DNA of 10,038 nt from Cytophagales bacterium (GCA_011524675.1 WTJX01000526.1:1-10038), one strand, 5' to 3'; counted from the first letter of the stretch, positions 1 to 7,383 are shown. Numbers and translations: made by a program. Notes: generated by a model not told the origin, from the sequence alone.

Positions 1-1711
1 CCTCTACAGACTTGACAGTACCGCCAATGTCTATATAAGCTTTTCTAAATTGTAAGGCTACACCGTTTACTACTGCCAATGTATATAATGTTTCTGGTCT
101 ACCATCATTAGAAGGAGCACCAATTGCCAAGCCACTTTCCTTTGGCCATCTCCTCAGAAAAAATCTATATGTCCCCGCCTCCACAAAATTCACTAAAAAA
201 GGACCGGGGATCATTTTTTTACCTTTTCTGACAACGCCTTGATTCCAAGCGGGAAGACCTTTAGGTAAACGCGCATCATGACAAGTCAAGACATCTCCAT
301 CATCTGTAGAACCTAGCTCTATCACAGAATACTTTGATTCTTTGATGACATCTGACCACCATGTTTCATAGAAATCATTCATTTCTTTTACTTTTTCAGC
401 GTTTTCACTTGAAACATCATTTTTTTGCCCTGGGTCTTTAGGAATGTAATACAACTCTTTACCGTTAATCAATCTCCAATCGTCATCCATCACACAACTG
501 TTTTTTCCTTTTCTAGGAAACTGTATTCTTTGTGTATCTGTAACCAAGTATCTATGGGGTAGTTTATCTTTACGATGGAGAAGATAGGCACTCACATCTA
601 TACCATCCATTGTTTTTGTAGAACGGTACTCCTCTCCTATCAAACCCATAAACGTAGGCAATATATCTACATGCGCTACCAACTGCCCCAATGATTTCCC
701 TTCATTCAAGCCAGCTTTGGGCCACCTCATGATAAATGGGACTCTATGCCCTCCTTCGTATTCACTTCCTTTGATACCACGCATCCCTGCATTATATCCT
801 AGAGCAGGATTATTTTTCTTAGCTCTTTCATATCCCTTTGATGTTCCATTGTCGGTGGTAAACACAACAATCGTATTGTCAGCAATACCCAAATCATCAA
901 CCTTGCGCAACAACTTATCAAAATTGTCATCTATGTTGGTAATCATACCATAAAATCGCTTCTGAATTTCTGATATAGAACTTTCATCTTTGTACATATC
1001 ATAATATTCTTTAGGCAAATTATTAGGCGCATGAGGTGCGTTCAAACTCAAATAACAGAAAAAAGGCTTTTTTTTGTTTGACGCAATAAAGTCTATGGCA
1101 GCATCAAACCAAACATCCGTGCAATAGCCTTTCTTTTTCACTGGCTTTCCATTGAGCCAATAAGTATCATCAAAATAGTCATTGTTCCAATAATCAGGCG
1201 TTTGACCTACTCCACCACCACCATGATAGAACGCTGTTTTAAATCCTCTTTCATGAGGATGGAAAGGGTGATTATCTCCCAAATGCCATTTCCCAAACAT
1301 ACCTGTCTCGTATCCTTTATCTTGCAATACGTCAGCAATGGTTACCTCTTCTTTGTTCAGAATAGAAGACCCTATGATGGTATGCCATACACCATTCCTA
1401 TTACAGTTCCTCCCTGTCATGAGCCCTGCTCTCGTAGGGGCACAAGTAGTACCTACGTGATAATTTGTCAAGTTCAATGCTTCTTTAGAAAATTCATCAA
1501 GGGTAGGTGTTTTGATGACCGTATTCCCATGATGTCCCAAATCACCATAACCTTGGTCATCTGTAATCACAATAATGATATTTGGCTTTTTAGCTCCTTT
1601 GTTTTTAGCTAATGTAGATAAATTCTCTGCGTGAGCTGTGTATAAACAACTAAAAAGTACAAGGAAAGAGAAAAAATGAGGCGTTATTGTTTTTAAAATC
1701 AACTTTTGCAT
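1..1711 (-). CDS. Secreted cysteine-type sulfatase (3' end outside window)
   Basis: Formylglycine-dependent type I sulfatase that should remove sulfate esters from a glycan outside the cytoplasm. My reading of the minus strand gives 570 codons before the window edge, with no stop. Residues 1-28 look like a signal peptide ending in AHA. The core follows: metal-binding D51-D52 in ITDDQGYGD, the maturation motif C90-A-P-T-R (C90 is the predicted formylglycine), K141 and H143 in GKWHLG, H227 in NAPHAPN, D287-N288 in FTTDNGT, and K314 in GIKGSEYEGG. All expected catalytic positions are present. The segment from about residue 460 on, containing RRWPKESG, is a C-terminal domain often seen after such sulfatase cores. 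It lies 158 bp downstream of the GH43 gene in the same direction and may be co-transcribed. The exact SulfAtlas subfamily and sulfate position cannot be read here. C90 must be modified by an anSME enzyme encoded elsewhere. Confidence 0.95.
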   Translation of the reverse strand, partial: MQKLILKTITPHFFSFLVLFSCLYTAHAENLSTLAKNKGAKKPNIIIVITDDQGYGDLGHHGNTVIKTPTLDEFSKEALNLTNYHVGTTCAPTRAGLMTGRNCNRNGVWHTIIGSSILNKEEVTIADVLQDKGYETGMFGKWHLGDNHPFHPHERGFKTAFYHGGGGVGQTPDYWNNDYFDDTYWLNGKPVKKKGYCTDVWFDAAIDFIASNKKKPFFCYLSLNAPHAPNNLPKEYYDMYKDESSISEIQKRFYGMITNIDDNFDKLLRKVDDLGIADNTIVVFTTDNGTSKGYERAKKNNPALGYNAGMRGIKGSEYEGGHRVPFIMRWPKAGLNEGKSLGQLVAHVDILPTFMGLIGEEYRSTKTMDGIDVSAYLLHRKDKLPHRYLVTDTQRIQFPRKGKNSCVMDDDWRLINGKELYYIPKDPGQKNDVSSENAEKVKEMNDFYETWWSDVIKESKYSVIELGSTDDGDVLTCHDARLPKGLPAWNQGVVRKGKKMIPGPFLVNFVEAGTYRFFLRRWPKESGLAIGAPSNDGRPETLYTLAVVNGVALQFRKAYIDIGGTVKSVE

Positions 1712-1818
1712 ATATAAAAAAATCTTATGTCTATATAAATACCATAATGTATATAATACAATAATACACAAAAAAATAACAATATGCAATCATTCATACT
1801 TTAAAATAAGTAGGCAGA

Positions 1819-1826
1819 CAAAAATA
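1819..1826 (-). promoter_or_regulatory. Possible -7 element upstream of the sulfatase
   Basis: The minus strand reads TATTTTTG, which fits the Bacteroidota -7 consensus TAnnTTTG, 107 bp before the sulfatase start. No TTG-type -33 element sits at the usual distance, so this is weak. It is the only hint that the sulfatase has its own promoter. The rest of 1712-1869 is AT-rich with no recognisable gene or convincing terminator. Confidence 0.25.
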
Positions 1827-1869
1827 ATTGTAGCTTAAAAAAATGAGTGGTTTTTAGTTCTGTTTTAGA

Positions 1870-3042
1870 TTACAAGCTCCATTTGTCTAGCCATTTTATT
1901 TGTGGCTTTTCTCCTTCAAAGTATATAGGAAGCCAAATGTACCTTCCATCAATAGCATTATTTGGTGTCCATCGGTCTGCCATGAATATAAAAGTATCTT
2001 TTTTCCCTTGTACAGGAAGGACATAGGTACTCTGAGAATCAAAAGTCGTTTTAGCCTTCTCTCCAACACAAGGATTGCCCAATCTCTTCCAAGGACCAAA
2101 CAAATCGTCTGCAACAGCTGACCTTGCAGTATTTGGTCTCCAACCTGTACAGCCCGAACCAATAAAATAATATTTCCCTTTACTCGTTTTGAACAAGGTA
2201 GGTGCTTCCATATACATCCCTACAAAACAACGAACGTACTTTCCTGTATGAGAAAGATAGTCATCGCTCAATTCGGCAATATGTGTTGTAGTGTTTTCTT
2301 CGGATGAAAAGATATGATACGCTTTACCATCGTCATCAACAAACAAGTTCATATCTCTAGCCATCTGTCCTCCTTTAAAGTCTCTTCCCATAACATTTAA
2401 AGAATCTATTTTTTGAGGATCTCTGATACCATGAAGCGTACTTCTAGTCACGGTACTTGCCGATGAAATTGTTTGTTTATGAAAATCTTTAGCATTAACA
2501 GCCCATTTCCCTTTATTTGGCCTTAAAGACTTCACAAAGGTAAAAGGCCCTGTAGGACTATCAGCAACGGCAACCCCTGAGCGTGCAGCAGTATATCGCA
2601 TCCCTTTCAGTTCTAAATGAAACCACATCACAAATTTACCCGTCTTCTTATTGTATATCACTTTGGGTCTTTCTAGTATACAACCTTTGGCAATGTCTGA
2701 TTTTGTATTTTCACTATCTACACTTAAGGCTATTCCTTGATCTGTCCAATTATATAAATCTTTGGATGTATAAACATGAACTCCTACATGCGCCTTATTC
2801 CCTTCTGTCCCTGCTATCTTATGCTCTCCATACCAATAATAAAGCCCTTCATGATACAACATACCACCCCCATGCGCATTGATATGCACACCATTATTAT
2901 CTTTCCATAACTCGTCTGGATAAAAAGCATTGTATTTCTCTACTGAATTCTTAAAAGAAAACAACGTGAGTAAAAATGCACCCGCAACAAAAAAATTACT
3001 ATAGTTCATACTTCTTTTAGCTAACATAAAAATTAATCTCAT
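1870..3042 (-). CDS. GH43 family glycosidase, exo-beta-1,3-galactosidase type
   Basis: Five-bladed beta-propeller glycoside hydrolase, 390 residues. The opening INAHGGGMLYHEG (54-66) and YYWYGEHK (68-75) are typical of the GH43 group containing galactan 1,3-beta-galactosidases (subfamily 24 and relatives). Candidate catalytic residues are E124 in ERPKV, E279 in MEAPTLF (general acid) and Q337 in DSQSTYV. This Glu/Glu/Gln set, with a Gln where other GH43 enzymes use an Asp base, matches what is known for fungal and clostridial exo-beta-1,3-galactanases. Residues 171-222 look like an insertion relative to compact members. The N terminus has a hydrophobic stretch (17-30). Starts at Met1, Met6 or Met12 are all possible; Met6 gives a tidy LAKR n-region. 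There is no clear AXA site or lipobox. The likely role is trimming galactose from a side chain or backbone. The exact linkage is an inference from subfamily resemblance. Confidence 0.9.
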   Translation of the reverse strand: MRLIFMLAKRSMNYSNFFVAGAFLLTLFSFKNSVEKYNAFYPDELWKDNNGVHINAHGGGMLYHEGLYYWYGEHKIAGTEGNKAHVGVHVYTSKDLYNWTDQGIALSVDSENTKSDIAKGCILERPKVIYNKKTGKFVMWFHLELKGMRYTAARSGVAVADSPTGPFTFVKSLRPNKGKWAVNAKDFHKQTISSASTVTRSTLHGIRDPQKIDSLNVMGRDFKGGQMARDMNLFVDDDGKAYHIFSSEENTTTHIAELSDDYLSHTGKYVRCFVGMYMEAPTLFKTSKGKYYFIGSGCTGWRPNTARSAVADDLFGPWKRLGNPCVGEKAKTTFDSQSTYVLPVQGKKDTFIFMADRWTPNNAIDGRYIWLPIYFEGEKPQIKWLDKWSL

Positions 3043-3060
3043 AAATAAATGTATTTAAAA

Positions 3061-3094
3061 CTGTTCAAGACAACTCAAGACTTGTCCTAAACAG
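3061..3094 (-). terminator. Imperfect hairpin plus T-run before the GH43 gene
   Basis: CTGTT (3061-3065) pairs with AACAG (3090-3094), and GACAA (3069-3073) with TTGTC (3082-3086), around a loop of about 8 nt with a small internal mismatch. On the minus strand the stem is followed by TTTTAAAT, 18 bp before the GH43 start. It could terminate or attenuate transcription coming from the T9SS gene, or form a leader structure in the GH43 mRNA. The T-run is short, so termination is uncertain. Confidence 0.4.
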
Positions 3095-3104
3095 TTAGTA
3101 AAAT

Positions 3105-3143
3105 CTTTTTTCTGAGAGCATATTTTATACTCTCAGGAAAAAG
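3105..3143 (-). terminator. 14-bp perfect hairpin after the T9SS-sorted gene
   Basis: Positions 3105-3118 pair with 3130-3143 (one G-T pair) around an 11-nt loop, only 7 bp past the stop codon of the 3150-3863 gene. The core is CTGAGAG/CTCTCAG, extended by a T-run on one arm and an A-run on the other. On the minus-strand transcript the U-rich part is in the 5' arm and the A-rich part in the 3' arm, so it is not a textbook intrinsic terminator. It may instead be an mRNA-end or processing hairpin that sets different expression for the two genes. Confidence 0.55.
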
Positions 3144-3149
3144 GCTATG

Positions 3150-3863
3150 CTATTGAATAATTATTTTCTTTATGCTCAACGTATTTCTATCTCGTAAAAG
3201 ATACATTCCAGCGTTCAAATGAGAAACATCAATTGTTGCTGTTTTTTCTAACTCAAAAGATGTTACTACTTCGCCTTCGAGAGTTATCAACTCAAGAGCT
3301 AAGGAAGAGATTCCGCCATCTAATTGGATAGAAAGTTGACCATTAGAAACTGGGTTATTTATTTGTACTCCGTTTCCCTCGGCAAAAATATCATTACCAA
3401 CATTAGAGATGACCTGAGTACTTGCAGAAATATAATTAGACCCTCCAGGTGCATAAGTAGCTGATGTCCCTCCAGTGAATACAACATATATTTGATTAGT
3501 TCTGCCTTCTACTAACTTAACAGCAGTAATCTTTTGATCTGCACTGATTACGTTAGTAGCAGCACCTGTTTTACCTAACCCTACTAGACCAACATCGTAA
3601 CTAGCAGGACCATCAACAACACTTACCCACCTCAGTCTGATAGATGTAGAGATTGTATCTACGTCTGTGTCAGTTCCACTAGTAGGAACAAGGTCACCCA
3701 CTACAACATTAAAAATAATAGAGTCTCCAATATAAAGGGTTGTTCTTCCTCCTACATCAAGTTGCGAACCATCATATGTACCAGAAACATTTACCGTTAC
3801 TGTTTTTGAAAATGAAAAATATGAAAAGGATAAAAGAATGAATGTAAATATAAAATTTCTCAT
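3150..3863 (-). CDS. Small secreted protein with T9SS type A sorting domain
   Basis: A 237-residue exported protein. Residues 1-19 form a signal peptide (hydrophobic FIFTFILLSFSYF, likely cut after SFS). Residues 20-160 are rich in Val, Thr, Gly and Ser, with alternating hydrophobic residues and a Thr/Asp stretch at 62-73, which suggests a beta-sandwich. I recognise no catalytic motif there. Residues about 166-237 are a T9SS C-terminal sorting domain: VQINNPVSNGQLSIQ, LEGEV, LNAGMYLLR and the closing KKIIIQ follow the family pattern. Such domains send proteins through the outer membrane and usually leave them attached to the surface. It is the first gene of the minus-strand run and faces the regulator gene across a shared 186-bp region. 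Given its CAZyme neighbours it could bind or display glycan at the surface, but that role is only inferred. Confidence 0.88.
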   Translation of the reverse strand: MRNFIFTFILLSFSYFSFSKTVTVNVSGTYDGSQLDVGGRTTLYIGDSIIFNVVVGDLVPTSGTDTDVDTISTSIRLRWVSVVDGPASYDVGLVGLGKTGAATNVISADQKITAVKLVEGRTNQIYVVFTGGTSATYAPGGSNYISASTQVISNVGNDIFAEGNGVQINNPVSNGQLSIQLDGGISSLALELITLEGEVVTSFELEKTATIDVSHLNAGMYLLRDRNTLSIKKIIIQ

Positions 3864-4049
3864 AATTATAAATATTTAAAGTGTTAAGTATTTCAGTAAG
3901 CAAAATGCAGATAACTATAATTGCTTGCGATGCTTAAACCAACTCAATAAAAGGGTGTTTTGTAAGCATTGATGTGTATTAAATTTGTTTTAACACGTTT
4001 TTGCAGTAGTTTTAAGCGTTCAAAAAAACAAATCACATACTAATTCCTT
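3864..4049. promoter_or_regulatory. Divergent control region with repeated TAAGCA motifs
   Basis: This 186-bp region separates the surface-protein gene from the divergent regulator gene. The hexamer TAAGCA occurs at 3897-3902 and 3963-3968 on the plus strand and at 3931-3936 on the minus strand, with the variant TAAGCG at 4013-4018. GCTTAAA (3932-3938) and TTTAAGC (4011-4017) form a separated inverted pair. This is what one would expect if the adjacent regulator bound here, but the motif is short and the region AT-rich, so the assignment is speculative. Confidence 0.35.
3959..3987 (+). promoter_or_regulatory. Bacteroidota-type promoter of the regulator gene
   Basis: TTTG at 3959-3962, a 17-bp spacer and TAAATTTG at 3980-3987 match the known Bacteroidota sigma factor consensus (-33 TTTG, -7 TAnnTTTG). 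Transcription would start near 3994, giving a leader of about 55 nt before the ATG at 4050. This is the best promoter match in the window. It overlaps the TAAGCA copy at 3963-3968, so autoregulation is conceivable. Confidence 0.6.
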
Positions 4050-5249
4050 ATGTCTTTGATAGAAGAAAAGTTTGCCGCCATAGATGCCTTAGAAAAAACG
4101 GAAGTTTTTGCTAAACAAGAGCTTCTCATCAAAATACTTCGCTACTTAGTAACACAAGAGAAAGAAGGAAAGACTCCAAAATCTACAACCATTGCCTTAG
4201 AGGTTTTAGATCATTCTCAAGAGATTTACAATGCCCAAGATTCTTTTATACGAGCACAAATCTTCAGCCTTAGAAAAAAATTAGAGCTATACTACCTTAC
4301 CGAAGGAAAAAAAATAAAGGAACGATTATCCATACCCAAAGGCACCTACAAAGTAAAACTTACAATACTAGAACAGTCCAAAAACAAGCTTACACTTAAA
4401 GGGAAAAAAATCATTTATGCAGGAGTCGCTGCACTTACACTATCTGTTTTTTTTAATGTTATTAGTTTTAAAAAATTACATGAGCGACCTCCAAAACCTA
4501 TACTTCCAGAAATCTTTCAAACAATATATGAAAGCACCTCTTCTTTGAAAATAGCCATAAGTGAACTTTACTTTTATAGAGAGTATGATCCTGAACTAGG
4601 AAGGTATCGCTATATTTTGGACACTAAAAGAGAATTGCCTTCTGAGCTAAATAGAATGGTACATTTCATTAAAAAATATCCAGAAAGAAAAATCTCTATG
4701 ACTAATCGTTCTTACATAGATCCTTCGATGTGGAGCTTTGGCCTTAAGCTTCAAAACAGTTTTGAGACACTAGGAAAGACTAGTGAAATCCTCAGAAGCT
4801 TTCACGTAAAAAAAACAAACAATCATGATATCCTTTTCTTAGGTTCTTTTGGAGAAGGGAGTATGGGGGAGTTAAAGAACTATTTTGACATGTCTAGTTT
4901 TAGGTTCAATAGTTCTGAAGTAGGTGTAATCACTACTTCTATTATTTCACAAAAAGACACGCTACACTACCATTGGCAGCGAGTAAAACATAATAAAAAT
5001 AGAAAAGCTTATTTTCTTATTTTTAAATGTCTAGATATTCAAGGCAACCAATTATTGTTTTTACTTTCTGGTGATATTATGTCTCGAAATTATATGCAAA
5101 GTATTTTATATACTCCTACCTTTACGGAAGAATTAAAAAAACAATTCGGAGGGGAGTTACCTCAACAATATGAAGCGATGATAGAAGTAGGAGGGAAAGA
5201 GTTATTGGGCACTAAACACAAAATCATCCATGCTAAGAAGATAAATTAA
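4050..5249 (+). CDS. Membrane-anchored winged-helix regulator (ToxR/CadC-like layout)
   Basis: A 399-residue predicted one-component regulator. Residues about 25-105 resemble the winged-helix-like N-terminal domain found in many proteins annotated as adenylate cyclase- or TolB-associated. A helix-rich part (LIKILRYLV) leads to DSFIRAQIFSLRKKLELYY (64-82), the probable recognition helix, and then to a hairpin around ERLSIPKGTYKVKL (91-104). Residues about 121-140 form one membrane helix, preceded by a Lys-rich stretch (111-120), which fits a cytoplasmic N terminus. Residues 145-399 would then be periplasmic. I do not recognise this domain; it has GSFGEGSMGELK (265-276) and FLLSGDIMSRNY (337-348). 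There is no kinase, receiver or nucleotide-cyclase motif. The gene stands divergent from the T9SS-protein/GH43/sulfatase run and upstream of the GH-D-like gene, so control of this locus is a reasonable inference. DNA binding is inferred from pattern resemblance only. Confidence 0.72.
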   Translation: MSLIEEKFAAIDALEKTEVFAKQELLIKILRYLVTQEKEGKTPKSTTIALEVLDHSQEIYNAQDSFIRAQIFSLRKKLELYYLTEGKKIKERLSIPKGTYKVKLTILEQSKNKLTLKGKKIIYAGVAALTLSVFFNVISFKKLHERPPKPILPEIFQTIYESTSSLKIAISELYFYREYDPELGRYRYILDTKRELPSELNRMVHFIKKYPERKISMTNRSYIDPSMWSFGLKLQNSFETLGKTSEILRSFHVKKTNNHDILFLGSFGEGSMGELKNYFDMSSFRFNSSEVGVITTSIISQKDTLHYHWQRVKHNKNRKAYFLIFKCLDIQGNQLLFLLSGDIMSRNYMQSILYTPTFTEELKKQFGGELPQQYEAMIEVGGKELLGTKHKIIHAKKIN

Positions 5250-5702
5250 TATGATTATCCGTTACTTCCCCCAATCGTTTAACTCTTTTACAGATAAGTC
5301 TCCAAGAGCGGAAGCGCACAACACTATTGATACAACGTATTGAATGGTTTACCAATTTTTTACGCATTGTAATAGTTAGTCCGTTTGTGCTAGAATAATT
5401 CTTTTTCCACGCTTCAAATTGGTGAGTAGTCCACTCTTTTCAAAATATCTTTTTCTTTTTTCCCTTTCGGGGAATAGAATCATGGCGTAAAACCCCTGTA
5501 AATAAGACATCGTAAGACTATCCGCCTTATAGAACAAGAGATAGACACAAAGTATAGGCAATGCTAAAACACCCAAAACCACTACTTATAAGTACTTAGT
5601 GTATATTCCTTAAACTTTTTTTAAATAAATTTAAAAAATACAATTATTTCTCCGTACTTTGTAAGTGTATTTTAACACTAATTAGCCGCGTAAAATAATC
5701 CA
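5250..5702. other. 453-bp intergenic stretch, no recognised gene
   Basis: No convincing gene. The longest minus-strand frame (5376-5582, 68 codons from a GTG just after a stop) has a hydrophobic N terminus and a Lys/Arg-rich end (FPEREKRKRYFEKSG). A 47-codon plus-strand frame without ATG spans 5255-5398. I recognise neither; they could be chance frames or decayed remnants. Bases 5610-5650 are strongly A/T-rich. TACTTTG at 5655-5661 is a near match to the -7 consensus, one base short. GTGTATT and TTAACAC lie at 5665-5678, 24 bp before the next start codon. The promoter of the GH-D-like gene probably lies here. Confidence 0.5.
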
Positions 5703-7343
5703 ATGAATAAAATATTTACAATAACACTTATCATATCCAGCTTATTTAGCTTTAGTAAAGGAAAAGACATCCCAAGTCTAGTACCAAACGAAGTGGGCAC
5801 AACGCCAAATTACTGGTGTACATGGTACTGGCAAAACTATCTCATACGTAAAGGACAAAAGGTAACAAATCCTAGTGCTGCAACTGTTTACACTAATACA
5901 GCAGCAAGAGAAGGATTAAACGAAGAAAACATCTTTGGGACACAAGGCATGGCTGTAGTAATGCTTCCAAAAACTAGAAGTGATTATTATTTCGTAATTG
6001 ACCACGGATGGCAAGATAAAAACATTGCTAAAAACACCTTCTTTACATTAATGATGGACACCATTGATTTTCCTAGCTATGCTCATATGGAGCCAAAGGA
6101 AAAAATAAAGCAAATGAACATGGACATTAAGGCTTTAGGATGGAAAGGGCTTGGACTGTGGGTGAGAGGAGATCCTTCGGAGAAAGAAATGAGAAAACTT
6201 GTAGAGTGGAGCAAGTATGCAGGGATCGAATACTGGAAAATTGATGGTGGTGATATAAAACATTTTTATTCCTCAAAAATAAAAGAAGAGATTTATCCAG
6301 CATTAGTTCTTGAGCATATCACTGGAGCAGGTGCCATAAACCCATCTTGGAACATCCCTAATTTAACCTATTATGGTTCAGTCTATAGTAAGAACGGCAT
6401 ATCTCAAAATCTGCAAGCAGGAGCTGGAACTACGTTAAACAAAACCACAAAAAAAGTAAAGACAACCTTAGAAGTGATTAAAAAAACGGACGTATTCAGA
6501 ACCTATGATGCAGCCCCGCTATTGGTCAGTACGACAACATTGCAACGCATTGACGATATTTTGATTCAGACAGCAGGCAACAATGAATATAAAGCTCTTT
6601 TAAACATTCAAGATGATTGTAATATAGCCGCTGGTTTAGGGCTTTTAGTAGCAGCAAAAAGACATCCTATGAATACACCAAGAATGTATAAAGGGAATGA
6701 CTTCCATTTACAAATTGCAGGTAATCGTCACGTTGACAAACGGTTAAATGAAATGGACAGGTTAGCCTTGTGGCAAAGAATTGCTCCACCTATGCCTGCA
6801 GGATATGGCACTTATTTGCATTCTGAGAAAAACTTAATTGATAGTATCATATTTGAGGCAAATCATACTTGGTATAAAGCAACACACGGAAAAATGGTAA
6901 GACAAAGTGCCCCAGCAATTATGACGCGTAATATTCCTTTACCAGAAGTTAAAACAAATGGAATGCACCCTTATGTCATGGCGTCAAAATTTCCAAACGG
7001 AGCAATTGCAATCGCTACTGAGGGGAGAGTAACACCTACAAATAGTTGGATACACCCAAAAGCAAACATTACGTTAAAAGAAGTAGAAATAAACAAAACC
7101 ATTGGAATTTTTGGTTATTATGAATCATTAACGCTAGAACTGACACAAAACTTACCTAAAAAAATAACCATTTACGGTCAAGATTTATTGTCAGAGAAAG
7201 CCATTGACATTACAAAAAAAGTTGCTATTAAGAAAAAACAAATAGTTCTTTCTGGTGATTTAATTGAAGAGATAGGAAAAATGGCTGGAGACCCACAAGA
7301 TATATCAGCACCTGGAATGTGTATTAAAATCATTCCGAATTAA
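5703..7343 (+). CDS. Secreted clan GH-D-like glycosidase (alpha-galactosidase-like)
   Basis: A 546-residue exported protein with landmarks of retaining clan GH-D TIM barrels (GH27/GH36 type). Residues 1-18 are a signal peptide (MNKIF, hydrophobic core, SFS). YYFVIDHGWQD (95-105) corresponds to the substrate-binding DDGW loop, but the second Asp is His. GWKGLGLWVRGDP (146-158) and YWKIDGGD (177-184) follow; D181 is the predicted nucleophile. QRIDDIL (281-287) fits the acid/base motif, with D284 or D285 as candidate, and NIQDDCNIAAG (301-311) lies where relatives have an NDPD-type motif. From about 410 on the sequence is beta-rich, as expected for a C-terminal sandwich. No T9SS sorting domain or lipobox is visible, so it is probably periplasmic. 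Alpha-galactosidase or a related activity on a modified galactose is plausible beside a GH43 galactosidase and a sulfatase. Exact family unknown; it may fall outside GH27 and GH36. Confidence 0.75.
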   Translation: MNKIFTITLIISSLFSFSKGKDIPSLVPNEVGTTPNYWCTWYWQNYLIRKGQKVTNPSAATVYTNTAAREGLNEENIFGTQGMAVVMLPKTRSDYYFVIDHGWQDKNIAKNTFFTLMMDTIDFPSYAHMEPKEKIKQMNMDIKALGWKGLGLWVRGDPSEKEMRKLVEWSKYAGIEYWKIDGGDIKHFYSSKIKEEIYPALVLEHITGAGAINPSWNIPNLTYYGSVYSKNGISQNLQAGAGTTLNKTTKKVKTTLEVIKKTDVFRTYDAAPLLVSTTTLQRIDDILIQTAGNNEYKALLNIQDDCNIAAGLGLLVAAKRHPMNTPRMYKGNDFHLQIAGNRHVDKRLNEMDRLALWQRIAPPMPAGYGTYLHSEKNLIDSIIFEANHTWYKATHGKMVRQSAPAIMTRNIPLPEVKTNGMHPYVMASKFPNGAIAIATEGRVTPTNSWIHPKANITLKEVEINKTIGIFGYYESLTLELTQNLPKKITIYGQDLLSEKAIDITKKVAIKKKQIVLSGDLIEEIGKMAGDPQDISAPGMCIKIIPN

Positions 7344-7383
7344 CGCTACTTTACGATTATAGGATTAAGACAAAAGACCGTAA

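Noticed and set aside
717..1612. Plus-strand open frames of 78 and 136 codons
   Set aside because: They lie wholly antisense to the sulfatase gene, whose catalytic motifs are all intact on the minus strand; the plus frames show no domain.
1840..1869. Intrinsic terminator after the GH43 gene
   Set aside because: There is a T-run on the minus strand (CATTTTTTTAAG) but no GC-rich stem before it, only AAAAA/TTTTT pairing.
1896..2882. Additional frames on both strands inside the GH43 gene
   Set aside because: Shadows of a gene whose own frame carries the complete GH43 pattern.
5250..5702. Insertion sequence or transposase remnant
   Set aside because: No DDE motif, no terminal inverted repeats and no target duplication seen; the short frames do not read like a transposase.
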